Shown here: positions 37,331-49,632 of the stretch, in pieces | Layout: each line of letters begins with the position of its first letter | Numbering within the stretch: position 1 is the first letter of the stretch | DNA from: Geosiphon pyriformis | Taxonomy: Eukaryota > Glomeromycota > Glomeromycetes > Archaeosporales > Geosiphonaceae | DNA length: 64,000 nucleotides | Assembly (NCBI GenBank): GCA_016748015.1 | Contig: JAAOMT010000672.1 | Location: 257,094 to 321,093 of the forward strand | Reading direction: 5' to 3' | Program-made: the position numbers and the translations under genes | The notes under the pieces: model-generated | What the model saw: the letters and a program-made list of their open reading frames with translations, nothing else | What the model was told of the DNA's origin: nothing | Databases searched by the model: none

Positions 37331-40250
37331 TTTGGAATTTCAGTAAAGGATTCTTGAAAAGGAATTCAAGTTTTTATCCTACTTTTTGAATTAATATAAT
37401 TAGATACTCTGTGTTTCAATGGGAAGACAGGTATAGTTAAAAAATATTTTTCACAAATAAAGAATAATTTTAGTACGCAGCCACATTTCGCCTATTTGAT
37501 ATTCGTTATAGAACTTGCATTATTACCAAAAAAGGCCAATGCATGCAGAAGATTGTAAACTTTTTAGGTAGAAATTTGGTATTAAAAATTAAAGCGGCTT
37601 TGAGTGAGGCATTTGGCGTTTTTTTTTAAGCTTTCATAGCCTTTACATCTATCATTTTTTGATATGATTATTCATAATTAAAAATTCTTAAATATGCAAA
37701 AACAATTAAATGTACAAAGTATTTATTTCATTGATAAAATTGAGATTAATTACTATTAATTATTGGTAATAAATGATTGATAAATGATAAAAAATCAAAA
37801 TCACCTATTTTTTAATGTTAACTTTAAAAAAATTTTAACCTCCAATATATAAAACACTTTTTAACTTTATTATGTATTTATTAGAAAATTTTTAGATGCT
37901 ATTATTTAAAATTTTCTTGAAATCTAGAATAATAAAATATGGCTATTGAAAATTTTCACATTGATAAATCTAGTTTTCATTTTTAATGACTTGAGAAAAT
38001 AATTATAACAGTCACTGCAAAAATTTAATTTGATTGTTTGCTATACAATCGTCAAGAAAAAATGTTAAATATCTTTGTAGATTATCAGGGCTCGTTTTAT
38101 CCTTTGAATCGAGTTTATTGGCACTCAAAGATTCAAGTTTTCTCATAAGCCACCTAATTGACAATAGATCTTTCCAAAAATGCAGGGTACAAGATTTACC
38201 ATGCAGTTTCCAAGACTTTCTTGTAATACAAACAATTTCTTAAAAGTTCTCAGCCTTTCATTGATAATTTTTTAGAAATTTCGTTTTTCCAAAAACTTGG
38301 GCAAGCTAACAAATATCAACTCTAAGGCAATCTTTATTCGGAAAATTTCTCACCTAGTTCAAGTTTGATACCAAAAGATTTATAAATTGAAAAAAAAATT
38401 GCTTGTATAATTTCATAAGGTATGAGCATATTTAAATTAATTTTTTTCTTCAAAGGTTGGACAAATTTTAATACACACATACAAGCTCTGATTCTTTCTA
38501 CCTTTCTTTTAGGGGACTGATATGAGACTTTTGGCAAATAGTCATCCAATTTTTGACTGTTCATTTTGCAAATTTGAAAAAGAGTCGCGAAAATAAACAG
38601 GTATAGACTGATCAGTTGACCTGGTAATAGATAAAAGACTTGAAAATTTTGCAGAGATAAAGCATGGAAATTTCGACTTGTACTAAAACAACAAATACAA
38701 TAATTTTTATCAAGTTTTACGAATCAAAACGACCTCATTATTGTCGGAAAGTCAAGGTTCGATTGGTTTTATATTGTATTTCATTAAAACAGTTTTAAGT
38801 TTTCAATGTTTTATCGCTACATATGATAAGCCACCTATAAATAAGTGTATCAATTTCAAAGATTTGGATTTCCTAGAAGAACCCTTTAACCTTGCATGTT
38901 GAATGTTTTAACTACACTAAGATTTAAAAAAAAGTTATGGTTAGAAATTGAATTTATCTAAATACAATAATAATATTGTGTCTTAAATTTAGATTTTTAT
39001 TTTATAGAATGATATTCTCGTCCGAATTGTTGAAAACAAGAATTAAGTTAAAACTTGACTTGAATCAAAAAAAAATCTATCAATGAAATTTCAAATGATG
39101 CAAATTATTCAAGAATCCAACTAATGGCTTTACATTAAATTTTGTTTGTTTGTTTGTTTGTTCTCATCATACATATTGTCTGTGACATATATGTTATTAT
39201 TAGACCATTAAAATCTACACTCTACCACTCGGCTGATAGAATATTAACATATTTCACTTTTACAAATCTCTTTACTCTTTTCATCAAAAATGGAAATTTT
39301 TTCCCAATGATCAAATTGCAAAACTATAAAACTTAATATGATGTTTCACAACCAGATAAAAGTAGCGTTTCTCGATTTCATTGGTTGGCATTAGAGTCAA
39401 ATGTGAGATTTTACTTAAAACACTTACGTAGTACTTTATCATAATTATAAACTACGTCAAATGGATATCTTTCACCTTTTTCAATTATATAATATTCATA
39501 AAAATTTTTAATTCATCCTGGCGATGAAGATACAATATAAGAACTGTTTCAATATACAGAATGAATGCCCTCAGCCATTGCAGCAGATTTTGAATATTTA
39601 CAAGGTATCCGAGGTTAATGTATTCATTCATTGTTACCTTCCACCAGATTTGAGTATCAAAGCTGTGGTATGAGATTTAGTTTTTCAAGTTCATTCAAAA
39701 CGTATTCCTTTGTTTTTCAAGTTCATTCAAGATGAACAAAATTAATCACATGATTTTTATTTGGTGAATTCTGCAAGTTCCATCAATTAGGTTATATATT
39801 TTTTTGAAGACTCGAATAAGCATTTAATAATCATACTTTTTTTGGTATTTTTCATAATTTGCTTTGAGATTCAATTCCACTATCATTTATGCCTAAAATG
39901 TTTTTATATTTCAATCTTATTCAAATTAAATCCACATTATCAGATCAAATGCACATTATCAGAAAGGTACCTTGGGTGGTAGAAACTTTCTTAGATGTTG
40001 GTATTTTGAGTTACTACAACTTATCAAGTTGTTATTTAAGATATTCCGTTATTTAATGGTCGGTGGTGTTATAATTTAGAAGTATCTCAGGGGTCTGATT
40101 TTACTGTAAATGAGCCCCAAACAAATTTACAAAAATTAAAGGTTTTTTGATAAAGTAAAAAAAAAAGAACTAATAAAATTAGATAAGAAAATTATCGTTA
40201 ACCCTTTAAAAATATTGCGGCGGCTTTTCTTTTTCAATCATTTTCTTAGG
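37331..40250. other. Intergenic between lipase and C2-domain genes
   Basis: No supported gene. It contains the lipase promoter side and a GTTT run near 39143-39161. Frames of 60-76 codons (38034-38243 plus, 38334-38564 minus, 39142-39336 plus) carry no domain. Confidence 0.5.
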
Positions 40251-41029
40251 TTAGTTGGTTGGAGTGAAATTCATTGCCAAGTGGACTTCACCATGGCTGC
40301 TCAGGCCAAACATACCCGGTAATTTGACCCATCGGTCAACTTGCCCTCTTTGAAACACGTCTTGTAAGTCGACTTTCGCCGTACCAATCTATAATTAAAA
40401 AAAATTAGCCAAATATTTTTGTGAAAAAGGAGGATCATATTTGAGAATATAGGATGATACCGTGTCATCCGATGTAGCAACGTCTGAATCTAGAACTCGA
40501 ATGTGAAGGATATGTTTTTTATGGTTTGGTATGTTACTATTCCAAAGAAACGTTAGATGTTGGCAATGTGACCACAAATTGCATTCAAATATAGAAATTC
40601 AGAAGAAATATATTCACAAATGGAAAGTCTCATTCCATATGGGATTAAGTGTATTATCCTTAGTAGTAGTCCGTTGTTTATATTTTTCGTCAATCCAGAG
40701 TTCTACGTATGGGTCACTTTTACCTTAGGTTTTAGTTGGATCAAGAATTATTAAATAAGAAATAAGGAATTAAAATTTCTTTAGAAATCAAGAATTTAAT
40801 CAAACTAACTTACCAACAATATCCTTATCAGTTAATTCTCTTGCCTCGACTGTGCAATGACAAAAAACCATAATTAATTAATATGACATAGCCAGAATTC
40901 AATTTTTCAAAGAACCAATCTCTCTCAACTTGACACCATCTTAAAAGTTTTGAACATACCAACACACACCCTCAGTTCCCCTTTTCCACCTTTAGGGCCA
41001 CCCATTAAATTGGAGACTTTAGAAAACAT
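40251..41029 (-). CDS. Small C2-domain (calcium/phospholipid-binding) protein
   Basis: Five short exons on the minus strand: 41029-40960, 40849-40814, 40723-40618, 40536-40461 and 40388-40251, giving 141 residues. The model was built from splice signals because no single frame exceeds about 60 codons. Seen: KGELRVCVVEARELTDKD, then KSDPYVELWID, NPIWNETFHF, LHIRVLDSDVATSDDTIG and a closing GEVHLAMNFTP strand. This is a single complete C2 domain with almost nothing outside it. The Asp residues of both calcium loops (TDKD, KSDPY, LDSD, TSDDT) look intact, so calcium-dependent membrane binding is likely. Fungi have several such stand-alone C2 proteins with poorly known roles. The start and all junctions preserve frame. 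Confidence 0.88.
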
Positions 41030-41639
41030 TTTTGCCCAAAGAATTTGATATATATTTTTTTCAATATTTTTACTTTCTTCTATATTTGAATAGTACAATA
41101 TTTCTATCGAATTTTAAGCCAAAAACAAATACATTTTATAATTTTTATGGTGAGAATAAGAGTTGTAATCATTAGATCATTAATTAATTGAAATTAATCA
41201 TCATATCATTGATTGTTTGAAATTAATCATCATGATGTCATAACATGAAATTATTTAAATCGATTAAAAAAATGACAATAAAGACACGCAACAAAATCTT
41301 GGCATTATTTATTTAAAAGAATATTACAAAGGTAAAGTGTCATTGTAAACATTTTGAAAAAATACATATGATAAATACTTGTATATTATAATGAATTAAA
41401 AACTTTATGGTTACATATGTATAAACATAAAAATTTTATAATTTGAAAACGAAAATCTTGGTTTTTATTAATAATAAAAATTTTTTTTTCGAATTTTTCA
41501 AAAAGAATAAAACTAAAAATATAAATTTTTGTTGATATAATATAATATAATATAATTATTTTATTTATTAATGATATAAAAATAGTTTAGTTAATTATTT
41601 TATTTATTAAATAACAAATAGTAAAATTTTACTTGGAAT

Positions 41640-41704
<65 letters not shown>

Positions 41705-42530
41705 TACGAGTACCAATTTTCAAATTAAAATATTTTAAAAATAGTTTCATCTTTTTTTAAATATAATGAATAAAACTAATCTATTTTTATTGTTAATTAT
41801 ATACATATTTTTATTTGAAAATTGTTCAAAATTTATACTAATATATAACCTGTTTTCGATTTTTTTTTTTTTGCAGAATAGAAAGGGAGAAAAAGAATTT
41901 TCTGATAACATAAGGAAAAGATTCTTATTATGACCAGGAAAAAGAAATATAAGAATCAATTTTTAATAGTTTGAAATGTATATATATATATTGTATTTTG
42001 AACAAATAGAAATCTTTTGTTAGAAATGATTAAACATTGATTTTAAATACGTTGTTTGTGCATTTAACAGTTATAAAAAAAAACCCCTTGAATTCTTTAA
42101 GGACAAAAAGGTCGTCATATATCAAAATAATTTTCAAAAATTTTTATTCTCAAAGGAAACTCTAAATTGAAATATTAAAAAAATTTACGAAAAATATGTA
42201 AATTCTCGTAATATTTTCTGCATTTTTTAAAAGTCTTTCAATAAAAGTGATAAAAAAACTATATTTTTCACTTTTAAAATTGAAAAAAAAAAAGATAATA
42301 TTCTTCAATTATAAAGATATTTATCATATTACTTGAATTTCAAATCATAGACTTACTTAATAAAAACTCCATATATATATAGAGTAACTAAAAATTCTTC
42401 ACTTCAAACTTTTTCTCATACCTTTAAATGTCAAACTTTTATTTCTACCATTAACTACACTCTTGAATATAATCTTATTTTCATTTTAATAAAATTAATT
42501 GGCAATTTAACTAATTCGAATCTTTGATAT
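41030..42530. other. Intergenic, AT-rich
   Basis: Contains a long AAT microsatellite (41641-41702) and TATAA repeats (about 41537-41556). No gene seen. A TATA-like stretch with ATATATAT lies near 42372-42380, about 155 bases upstream of the next gene. Confidence 0.5.
41641..41702. repeat. AAT/ATA microsatellite, about 20 units
   Basis: Uninterrupted trinucleotide run of about 60 bases, the longest simple repeat in the window. Confidence 0.97.
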
Positions 42531-43342
42531 ATGGCCCAAGTTTCAATTAGAAATCGTAAAAATAGTAATATTAATTATTATTATTATGATTTTGAAATTT
42601 TAACGGCTCGTCGGGAATCTTTAAAAAATTTTGCCTCACCACAATTCATATCTTTAAGAAAAGGTATAGAATTTCAATGAACGTATAGTTTGAGGATAAA
42701 CTATGATTTAAATTTTCAAACACTAATCCATCAAAAATTTATTTTATTCAAACAGAAAATAACAAGAATCTTCAAATATATCAAAATGCTCGATTAAGTT
42801 CTTCAATAAATTCTATCTTTTCCATAGCCGAATCGGTAATTGATAAATTCCCATACCCACCTTCAATTCCAATTTCCAGTCCAATTATTTCAGATTTTGG
42901 ATTCAAAGCCGATTTAGCCCCTAAAAATTTTATGAAAATCAAACAGCTGAAAGCTACAAAAAATGACTCTATTTCATTTTTACGGGGTCTAATGTCTAAA
43001 GCCCCGAAATCTCATTCTCTAGGCTCCAAAGAGTTTTCTTCGAGTATGCTTTTTACCAGCAACTCTAATACAATCTCTGCACAATCCTCAAGTACGTATT
43101 AATGATTGATTTTTCATATAAAAGAACTAAAAGTGTATAAATATTAACCCAATCAGTAACTTATTTTTTTTTGTTTTTGTTTTCTCAAAATATTTTTATG
43201 ATTTTTGAAATAAGATCAATCAACCAAAGTTCAAGATGACAACAAAAATAAGAAAGTCAAAAAAAAGTGCGGTCTTAAGATTCTAATCGGAAGACAACTT
43301 AATCGAGTATGGTTTAATAATTTTTGCAAACCCAGATTGTAA
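42531..43342 (+). CDS. Uncharacterised basic protein, 198 residues
   Basis: Three exons inferred by eye: 42531-42663, 42756-43091 and 43215-43342, total 597 bases. Introns begin GTATAG and GTACGT and end in CAG and AAG. The protein opens with a short Asn/Tyr-rich stretch (INYYYYDFEILTARRESL), continues Ser/Pro-rich and probably disordered (YPPSIPISSPIISDFGF), and ends strongly basic (NKNKKVKKKCGLKILIGRQ). The final Lys run could be a nuclear signal. I recognise no domain. Support comes from codon-like composition much richer in G+C than the flanks and from three exons that join in frame. The third acceptor is the least certain junction. Function unknown. Confidence 0.6.
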
Positions 43343-44722
43343 GAATTATTCGTAATTTTGAAGGAAAAAGAGGAATATAGTGGTAAGAGTTAAAAAATGA
43401 AATTTGAGTAAATAATTACCCATAAAAAATGATATAGTTATTATGACTATTTGATTAATTAGCTTTTCAAAAATTCAATACTATCGAAAATTCTAAATAT
43501 AATTTTTTTATGTGTTTTTCTGTAATAAGATTAAATTATTTTGGGACGTATTTTTCTAAAAAATAGGTTTTATTTCGAAATCCTAAAAATATAATTATCT
43601 TTACAATGAGAAAATATTTCATTTTCTGCTTTTTTATTAAATTTAAGTAATCGAAAAAAGAAAGTAGGCTCGAATACAACAAAAAAAGAAATTTCATCAT
43701 GCACAACAATATTTGAAAGAGAACTGGGTTAAATTTTTAACTGTTTTTCAACCATCAAAATTAAATAAAGTGTCGATAATTTTTTGGATATTTTGAATGG
43801 GGGGGGGGGGAGGGAGGGGAACTAAATTAATATTCTTTTCAAGTTTTCATCTACACTATTGAATAAGGTGATCTTGAATGTCTTTTAATGCCAACTATTC
43901 AAGTATCCCACTACTTGATAAATTAGAACTTTTTAAGACCTTTTCCACAGTTAAAAAAATAGATTACTATATCTTGATTCTATAACAGGGGGGGTCGACA
44001 TTCTATTCTGATCAGACATGGGGGGTTATTTGTCAAATTTTACCTGCTTTGCGATTGTGTTTATGACCATTTGCTTATCTTGTGCCTATGAAAATATGCC
44101 GAGCAATGGCTAGATCTAGATATGAAAATGAAGCAAACGTACACGTATATGCATATTATAACAATGAAATTCTTCCTTTTTGTTTCCTTTAATGAGTTCC
44201 CAAGTGTTTCTACTACTATAATTTTTAATTTTCTTCTGATTTTCGATTAAAATAATTTGTGGTATGGGATTTTTTTTAAAAAAAGCTTTTGCTTTTGACA
44301 AATTTGGTTAGAACTTTTCTTGTGTAAAAAAACGATTATTGAAGGTTTGCTGACATGTTAATAATTTGCTATTCGCTTCCCTTTTTTATTTGCTTATACT
44401 CAAGGCTTAACCTGCTACATAATTTTTTATGATTTGTTTGTTAATTCGCTCAGATCTCAATTTTGTATGATACGAATTCAATAACTTATATAAATCATAA
44501 ATCTTAATATGCTAACATAAATTTACTTTTTTCAATTTTTAATCAATTTCCAATATTACAATTAAAAGTTTTTGGTAATAGAGAAATAATTTGTGAATAT
44601 TTAATAAAAATAGTACAATTGAAATAACTTTATATTTCAGCCACGGGGAAAATAGGATTTAATCGGATCCTTTTATATATGCCCTTTCAAGATCAAAGAA
44701 AAAAGTTGATGGTAGAGAGTAA
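43343..44722. other. Intergenic between the 198-residue gene and the phosphatase
   Basis: No gene supported. A run of twelve G (43799-43810) followed by GGGAGGG-type sequence stands out. A short minus-strand frame (44116-44301) is without a domain. Confidence 0.5.
43799..43818 (+). repeat. Poly-G tract with G-run extension
   Basis: Twelve consecutive G followed by A-GGG-A-GGGG. It is very unusual in this AT-rich DNA and able in principle to form a G-quadruplex. A long G run is also a common place for sequencing error. Confidence 0.85.
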
Positions 44723-45966
44723 CTAGCCTTGTAGGTGGTTAAGGAGGTTTAGAAGGTATAGAAGAATTCTTTCTGACATTTTCCAGGTTTCCAATAAGTT
44801 GTACCGCGCTATTCTTATGAGATTCTTGATGATTTGAATTACTTGGATAACAACTGATTTCAGAGTAGATGTTTTAGGCTGGGAGATAACTTGCGCTTCG
44901 TAAACTTTGTCCACTTTTTCTTCATGACTATGTTGTTTAATTAAAGTTAAACTTTCAGTCTATAAATGATATCAAACAATATTCAGTTAAGATAATTATA
45001 GATAAACAAATTTTGTCATAAAAACTTATAACCAGATCTCACTCGCTCCATAATTAGTTTCTGTTTAATTCTCTGGCTATTATCATAACGTGATACAGCT
45101 TCCATCCATCCCTCGTATGGTTCATGATCAGAACCTCGGAGTCTTTTTATCTTTTTTAATTCATCCCATGGATCGCACCCAACTGAAGAGAGGTATACAA
45201 GACACATAGCAACAGAGCGTGAGTGTCCTGCTGTGCAGTGTACGAGGACTCGACCACCATCAGATTTGACTCGATTTATGTAATTAATGAAAGGCTAGTG
45301 TGATGAAAAGAGAAAAAATCAGTAATCTTCCTTATTTTTGTCAATGATTTAAAGAAAACTAATTTTTACCTCAAAGTAATTGGAAATGTCCACATCACTC
45401 TCATCAGGAAAATACAAACGTAGATAGCGTGGTTGCCAGTCAGTGATACCTTCTTCTTCAATATCCTCTCTTCGCAACCAGAAGGGTTTGCATTCAGCCA
45501 TGTGAACAATATTTGTTATGCTAGCATCTCGGAGTATGTAGGGATTAGCGGCGGGGATAACATTTGAGAGGTAAAGCAAATCTTTAACCAACTCAATAGG
45601 GCCAAATCCGGATCTTTTTTTTCCCCACTTATGGAGTCCTAGCAATGGGTTATTATCTGGCCAGTCAATCGGCTCTTCCTAAATTTCAAAGAATTATTCA
45701 AAAGTAGAAAGCAAATTGTTGCTAAAATATTTCTTTTAGGATTAGAAATTTTCAATTTTAATGAATTTTAATCTTTGGATTTATCTAATCTTTCATAGTC
45801 TTTAACTATTTTGAGAAAACAGAAAGGCAAATTTTCATTGCAAATAAAACCTTATCATTGTAAATAAAACCTTATCATTGTCACATACCCAGTCTTCATC
45901 GAGTTCGACAAAGTAAGGAGCAAATTTGTCGACTGTGCTCCATGGAATATTTTGGAAAAGAGCCAT
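44723..45966 (-). CDS. Dual-specificity protein phosphatase
   Basis: Four exons on the minus strand: 45966-45889, 45678-45370, 45294-45043 and 44959-44723, giving 291 residues. Seen: an N-terminal Trp-rich lead (FQNIPWSTVDKFAPYF); the DSP fold start (IELVKDLLYLSNVIPAAN, then ITNIVHMAEC); a probable general acid in PDESDVD; and the P-loop HCTAGHSRS with nucleophile Cys149 and Arg155. It should remove phosphate from Tyr and Ser/Thr of target proteins, possibly MAP kinases. Exon 3 was ended at a GTGAGA donor because a later GTTATA site would lead straight to a stop. The C-terminal tail in the chosen frame is Ile/Leu-rich; the neighbouring frame reads as a more typical polar tail, so the last about 40 residues are uncertain. 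Intron 1 contains a 20-base tandem repeat. Confidence 0.85.
45842..45881. repeat. Tandem 2 x 20-base repeat in an intron
   Basis: The unit aaataaaaccttatcattgt occurs twice end to end without a mismatch, in the first intron of the phosphatase just inside the donor site. Confidence 0.95.
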
Positions 45967-46769
45967 TTTAAAAACCAGGTAGAGGTAGACCTCTAAAAAT
46001 TAAGTTGACGATTTTATGCTCAGAAGAACAATCACAAGGCTCTAGTGATGGGCTGATTAATTTTAGTCGGTCTAGATGATAAAATTTGTGTTCTCTTTAT
46101 CTTTGCAACAATATCCTTCTTCCCGCAAATCATAAACTCAACTGATTCATTTTGACTAATCAATATGAGGGATTTTTTAAAAAGATTTTAGCTCATTAAT
46201 TTTTAGAGGTTATTGCATTAATGAACCGTGAATATTGTTACACATAAAAAGCCTCAAAGGAATGATGTTCATATTCATTTTTATTTTTTTCGCGAGCCTT
46301 TTAAAAAGATTAAAAAATAAACTTAAAGTTTTAACTTTGACAAATTTAATTTATTCATCGATATTGCAACTGGGCTTTTTAGAAGATTGATAATTATTTT
46401 AAAGGATTTCAGCTCTACAAGGTGAAAGGGTCGTCTAAAGTGCGAGATTAAGATACTAACAAAGTATATACAGAAAAGGATTTGTGAACTAAAGTAGCTA
46501 TTGATGAAATCTAAAATGCATGAGGAATGGTGTAATTTTTAGGTCTTTTCAATCAAGAAAAAGTGACAAAGGATTTTATTCCTCTTGAAATAATTAAAGT
46601 AATATAGGCAATATATAAGACTTGCGCCGACTAAATGTTTTTTTCCAAGACATTGAAATCGAAAAGATTTGGCCAAATGAGAATAATGAAGCTTTGTCAT
46701 AAATGCAATCAAATACGTGATAACCTCTGAAATCCTCAAGAAAATTCACCGTCAAGGATTCTTTATATC
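45967..46769. other. Intergenic between receptor and phosphatase
   Basis: About 800 bases separate two genes of the same orientation. It holds the receptor 3' flank and the phosphatase promoter side. A 66-codon frame (46539-46739, minus) continues near the receptor stop but has no domain. No gene seen. Confidence 0.5.
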
Positions 46770-48105
46770 CTATGCCGCTTCATCAGTTTTAACAATTGTA
46801 GGGCTATCATTGCCCGGCTCCAAAAATGAAACACGTTGACTTGGAACTAACGTTGCACTGCCAGCATGAATACTCGTCGATTCTTCCGAAGACAGTGAGC
46901 TTCGAGCCTCGGTAAAGGTGTGAATATTCATGTTAAGGCTCATTTGCCTATGATTTTTACCGCTGATTGAAGATCGTCGTTCTGACATGGAAATTATAGT
47001 TCGATGGTGTTTGATTTTTGGGACAAAGCCAAGGATTGGCCTTACTGATACTATATTTCTTGTTATCCCGTATATTATGCTGTTTAATATTCCAGCTGAA
47101 GTAAATATACAACCTGCAAATATTAAGCTAGAACAAAATTGGTAAAAGTTTAAAATAGAAACTCCAACCTTAAAAGCAATAAGTATGAAATGACAGTGAC
47201 TTACTATGAAAAGGGCAATTGCTGATTTCTAAGAGCAAGGAAACGTTCTTGAAAAGGCAAAGATTTTCTTCAATGTAAATATTTCATTTGTAACAAATTT
47301 CTAAAAATTCGAATTCTTTGAGAAAAGTTGATCATAAACTTACGCAAAGCCAACGGAAGCACAAGAATTACATAGCCAACGGGATAATAAATCATTTTCC
47401 TTCCAGTCTTTTGCAATATTCGTTTTGTCGTTTCCATTCTTATTGTTCCTTGACGTTTATAAATGATCATAAACATCATAGCGTATAGCAATATCATTAC
47501 GGTTGCCAAGATAAGAATTATCCCGTAATGTAAGACGATTCGATGGTCAGGATAATTAGGGGATATCCAGCACCAAGCACCATCGGCTGAAGCATAAAAT
47601 GGTTTCTTTGGTTTTTGAAACAGGTAGCCGCTCAAAGCGAGTAAGATATTGCAAGGCCAAATAAAAGCCATAGATAGTTCTAGATACCATTTTGGTTCAT
47701 GGCTATGGACCACCATTGTATACGTGTGAAGACAAATACAAGTTGCCCAAAAACCTAATGTCGAAGATTAATTGGATCAGCGAAAAGAAAAAAGGAGGAT
47801 AATTTCCCAATTGAAAATGAAAAATCATTTTACAAACCAGAAGCTACGTCACCAATCTGGATGAGAATCCCTTGAATTTCACAATATTTGTTTTGTTGAA
47901 TTCCACCTTTAATAAGCCAAGTGTAACTCATCATGAAACCAAGACTTTGGAGCCAATCCGAAGCTAATAAATTTAGGACTAGACGACCAACAGTCTTGTT
48001 TGAGCTAGAATGTGTGGCAATCCAAATCAACATAATGGTCACTGCTATATTACTTATAGTACTAAAAGTAAGGATGGCTATTATCCCTTTGGTATTCTCG
48101 TTCAT
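46770..48105 (-). CDS. Seven-helix receptor, cAMP-receptor/Git3-like GPCR
   Basis: Four exons on the minus strand: 48105-47838, 47754-47344, 47221-47205 (17 bases) and 47168-46770, giving 364 residues. Seven hydrophobic segments are visible: ILTFSTISNIAVTIMLIWIA; VLNLLASDWLQSLGFMMSY; a third joining exons 1 and 2 (VASGFWATCICLHTYTMVV); LSMAFIWPCNILLALSGYLF; ILILATVMILLYAMMFMII; YPVGYVILVLPLALPIALFI; and LIFAGCIFTSAGILNSIIYG. The pair CEIQ and AWCWI gives the Cys pair and the WCWI signature of Dicty_CAR-type receptors. Helix 7 ends NSIIYG, like NPxxY. The C-terminal tail is Ser/Thr-rich with basic start, a likely phosphorylation region. It should signal through a heterotrimeric G protein to cAMP. 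The ligand is unknown. The 17-base exon is needed to join helix 6 in frame. Confidence 0.88.
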
Positions 48106-49401
48106 GATTGGAAATTTTTAATGTTTTGTTTAGTTCAACAGAAATTGAACTTTGGAGCAAGAGCGAACAAAGTGAAATCAGAATAATCCCCTTTTTGTTT
48201 AAATCTGTAGGCCTTTTCTAAAAGATTTGAAAATCAGGCATTATATTTTATTATTCTAGAAATTCAATGCATCAATTAGCAAGCTAAAAATTACCCAATA
48301 ATCTCAAAGCAAATAAAGCTCGGTGGTCAATTTCGGCACAAATTCCAACCTTTCTTTGAACTCAATAGAGCGGAATAAAAACTTTTGGAGGTTCAATAGT
48401 AGACGCTTATGAAGTTTACTTGGCAGCAATAGTAAAATAACAAATTCAGTTGTCTGGAAATTTTGGCGTATATGGCTATGAGAAGTGGTTTTAAGCGTCT
48501 ATAATGGTGAGGAAATTGTCAAATTTGTGGTGAGAAAGGAAAATATAAAGAAGAATAAAGATTTTTTCCTTATTCCAATTACATGCTTTACTTTACCTGC
48601 ACCGAGTAAAAAAGGTGTTTATTCTGATAGTGAGAGTGGTGGTGTGCGATAATCAAATTTTTTTGATAAATTCTAAAAATATCAACAATTTAATATTTTC
48701 AAAAACCCTTTGAAGAAATTGGTGTGCAAAGCTTTTCTCATAAAAAAACTTTGATTTTTTTTTTCCACTAATTCTATATCATATCTTTTATAAACCTTTC
48801 ATCAAACTATTAATTTTATGTGATACCGAAAAATAAGACTGTATCTTCATAACTATTTAGAAAGCTTTAAGTTGATTAAAGTTTTTCTTCTGGAAGTTTT
48901 TTTTTTTGGAATATTAGGGATTCTACAATATCAAAAAATTTTTAAGAATTTCCGATATTTTTAATTTTGAAAGTCCGTTTTCCCTACTACTAAAACCTTT
49001 GAAGGTGGATAGGAAAAAGGTGAATAAATTATCCTGTAATTTTGAAATTTCCTTAATTCGGATATGATAATTGATTCTACAATACAAACGTGATAATGGG
49101 AAACCACTATGTTTATCATACAACCAAGGGGTCATATACCCTTATTTAATTTTCAAAGATGTTAGTTTCTTTTTTAATTTAAAATTATTTTGAACACCTA
49201 ATATTTATTTTCATCAAATAAATATTTCATTATATATCCGTTTCAAATGTACAAAGAAAAGATTCGCAAAGGATTTACCTATCGCTAAAAGATTTGCCTC
49301 GTTAGTTGATTAGAATTGGCATTACCGAAAAATCAACCACAAATTCCGAAAGTGGTAGTACTGCATGAAATTTGTAGCAGAGAAAAATTTAAACTTCCTA
49401 C

Positions 49402-49449
<48 letters not shown>
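49402..49449. repeat. CAT/ATC microsatellite, 16 units
   Basis: Uninterrupted 48-base trinucleotide run in intergenic DNA. Confidence 0.97.
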
Positions 49450-49592
49450 TAAATGTCTAGTTCACGTAACGATAGGATTTTTATGTATAACTCAATAGTA
49501 AAAAGCCAAATTTTTTTCTAGTATAATGTATTTGGAAAATTCGAATAATTTATATAGATAGTAAATTTTTTCAGATATTTTATTTCATTGAG

Positions 49593-49632
49593 AATTGTAT
49601 GGCTTAAAATAATTATTTTAAGCCATACAATT
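49593..49632. repeat. Perfect 40-base palindrome without spacer
   Basis: The left half AATTGTATGGCTTAAAATAA is followed directly by its exact reverse complement. Pairing stops at the first base beyond on each side. Perfect, spacer-free symmetry over 40 bases suggests recent origin or selection. Confidence 0.96.

Noticed and set aside
49316-49498. 60-codon frame with polyisoleucine
   Set aside because: It is only the translated ATC microsatellite.
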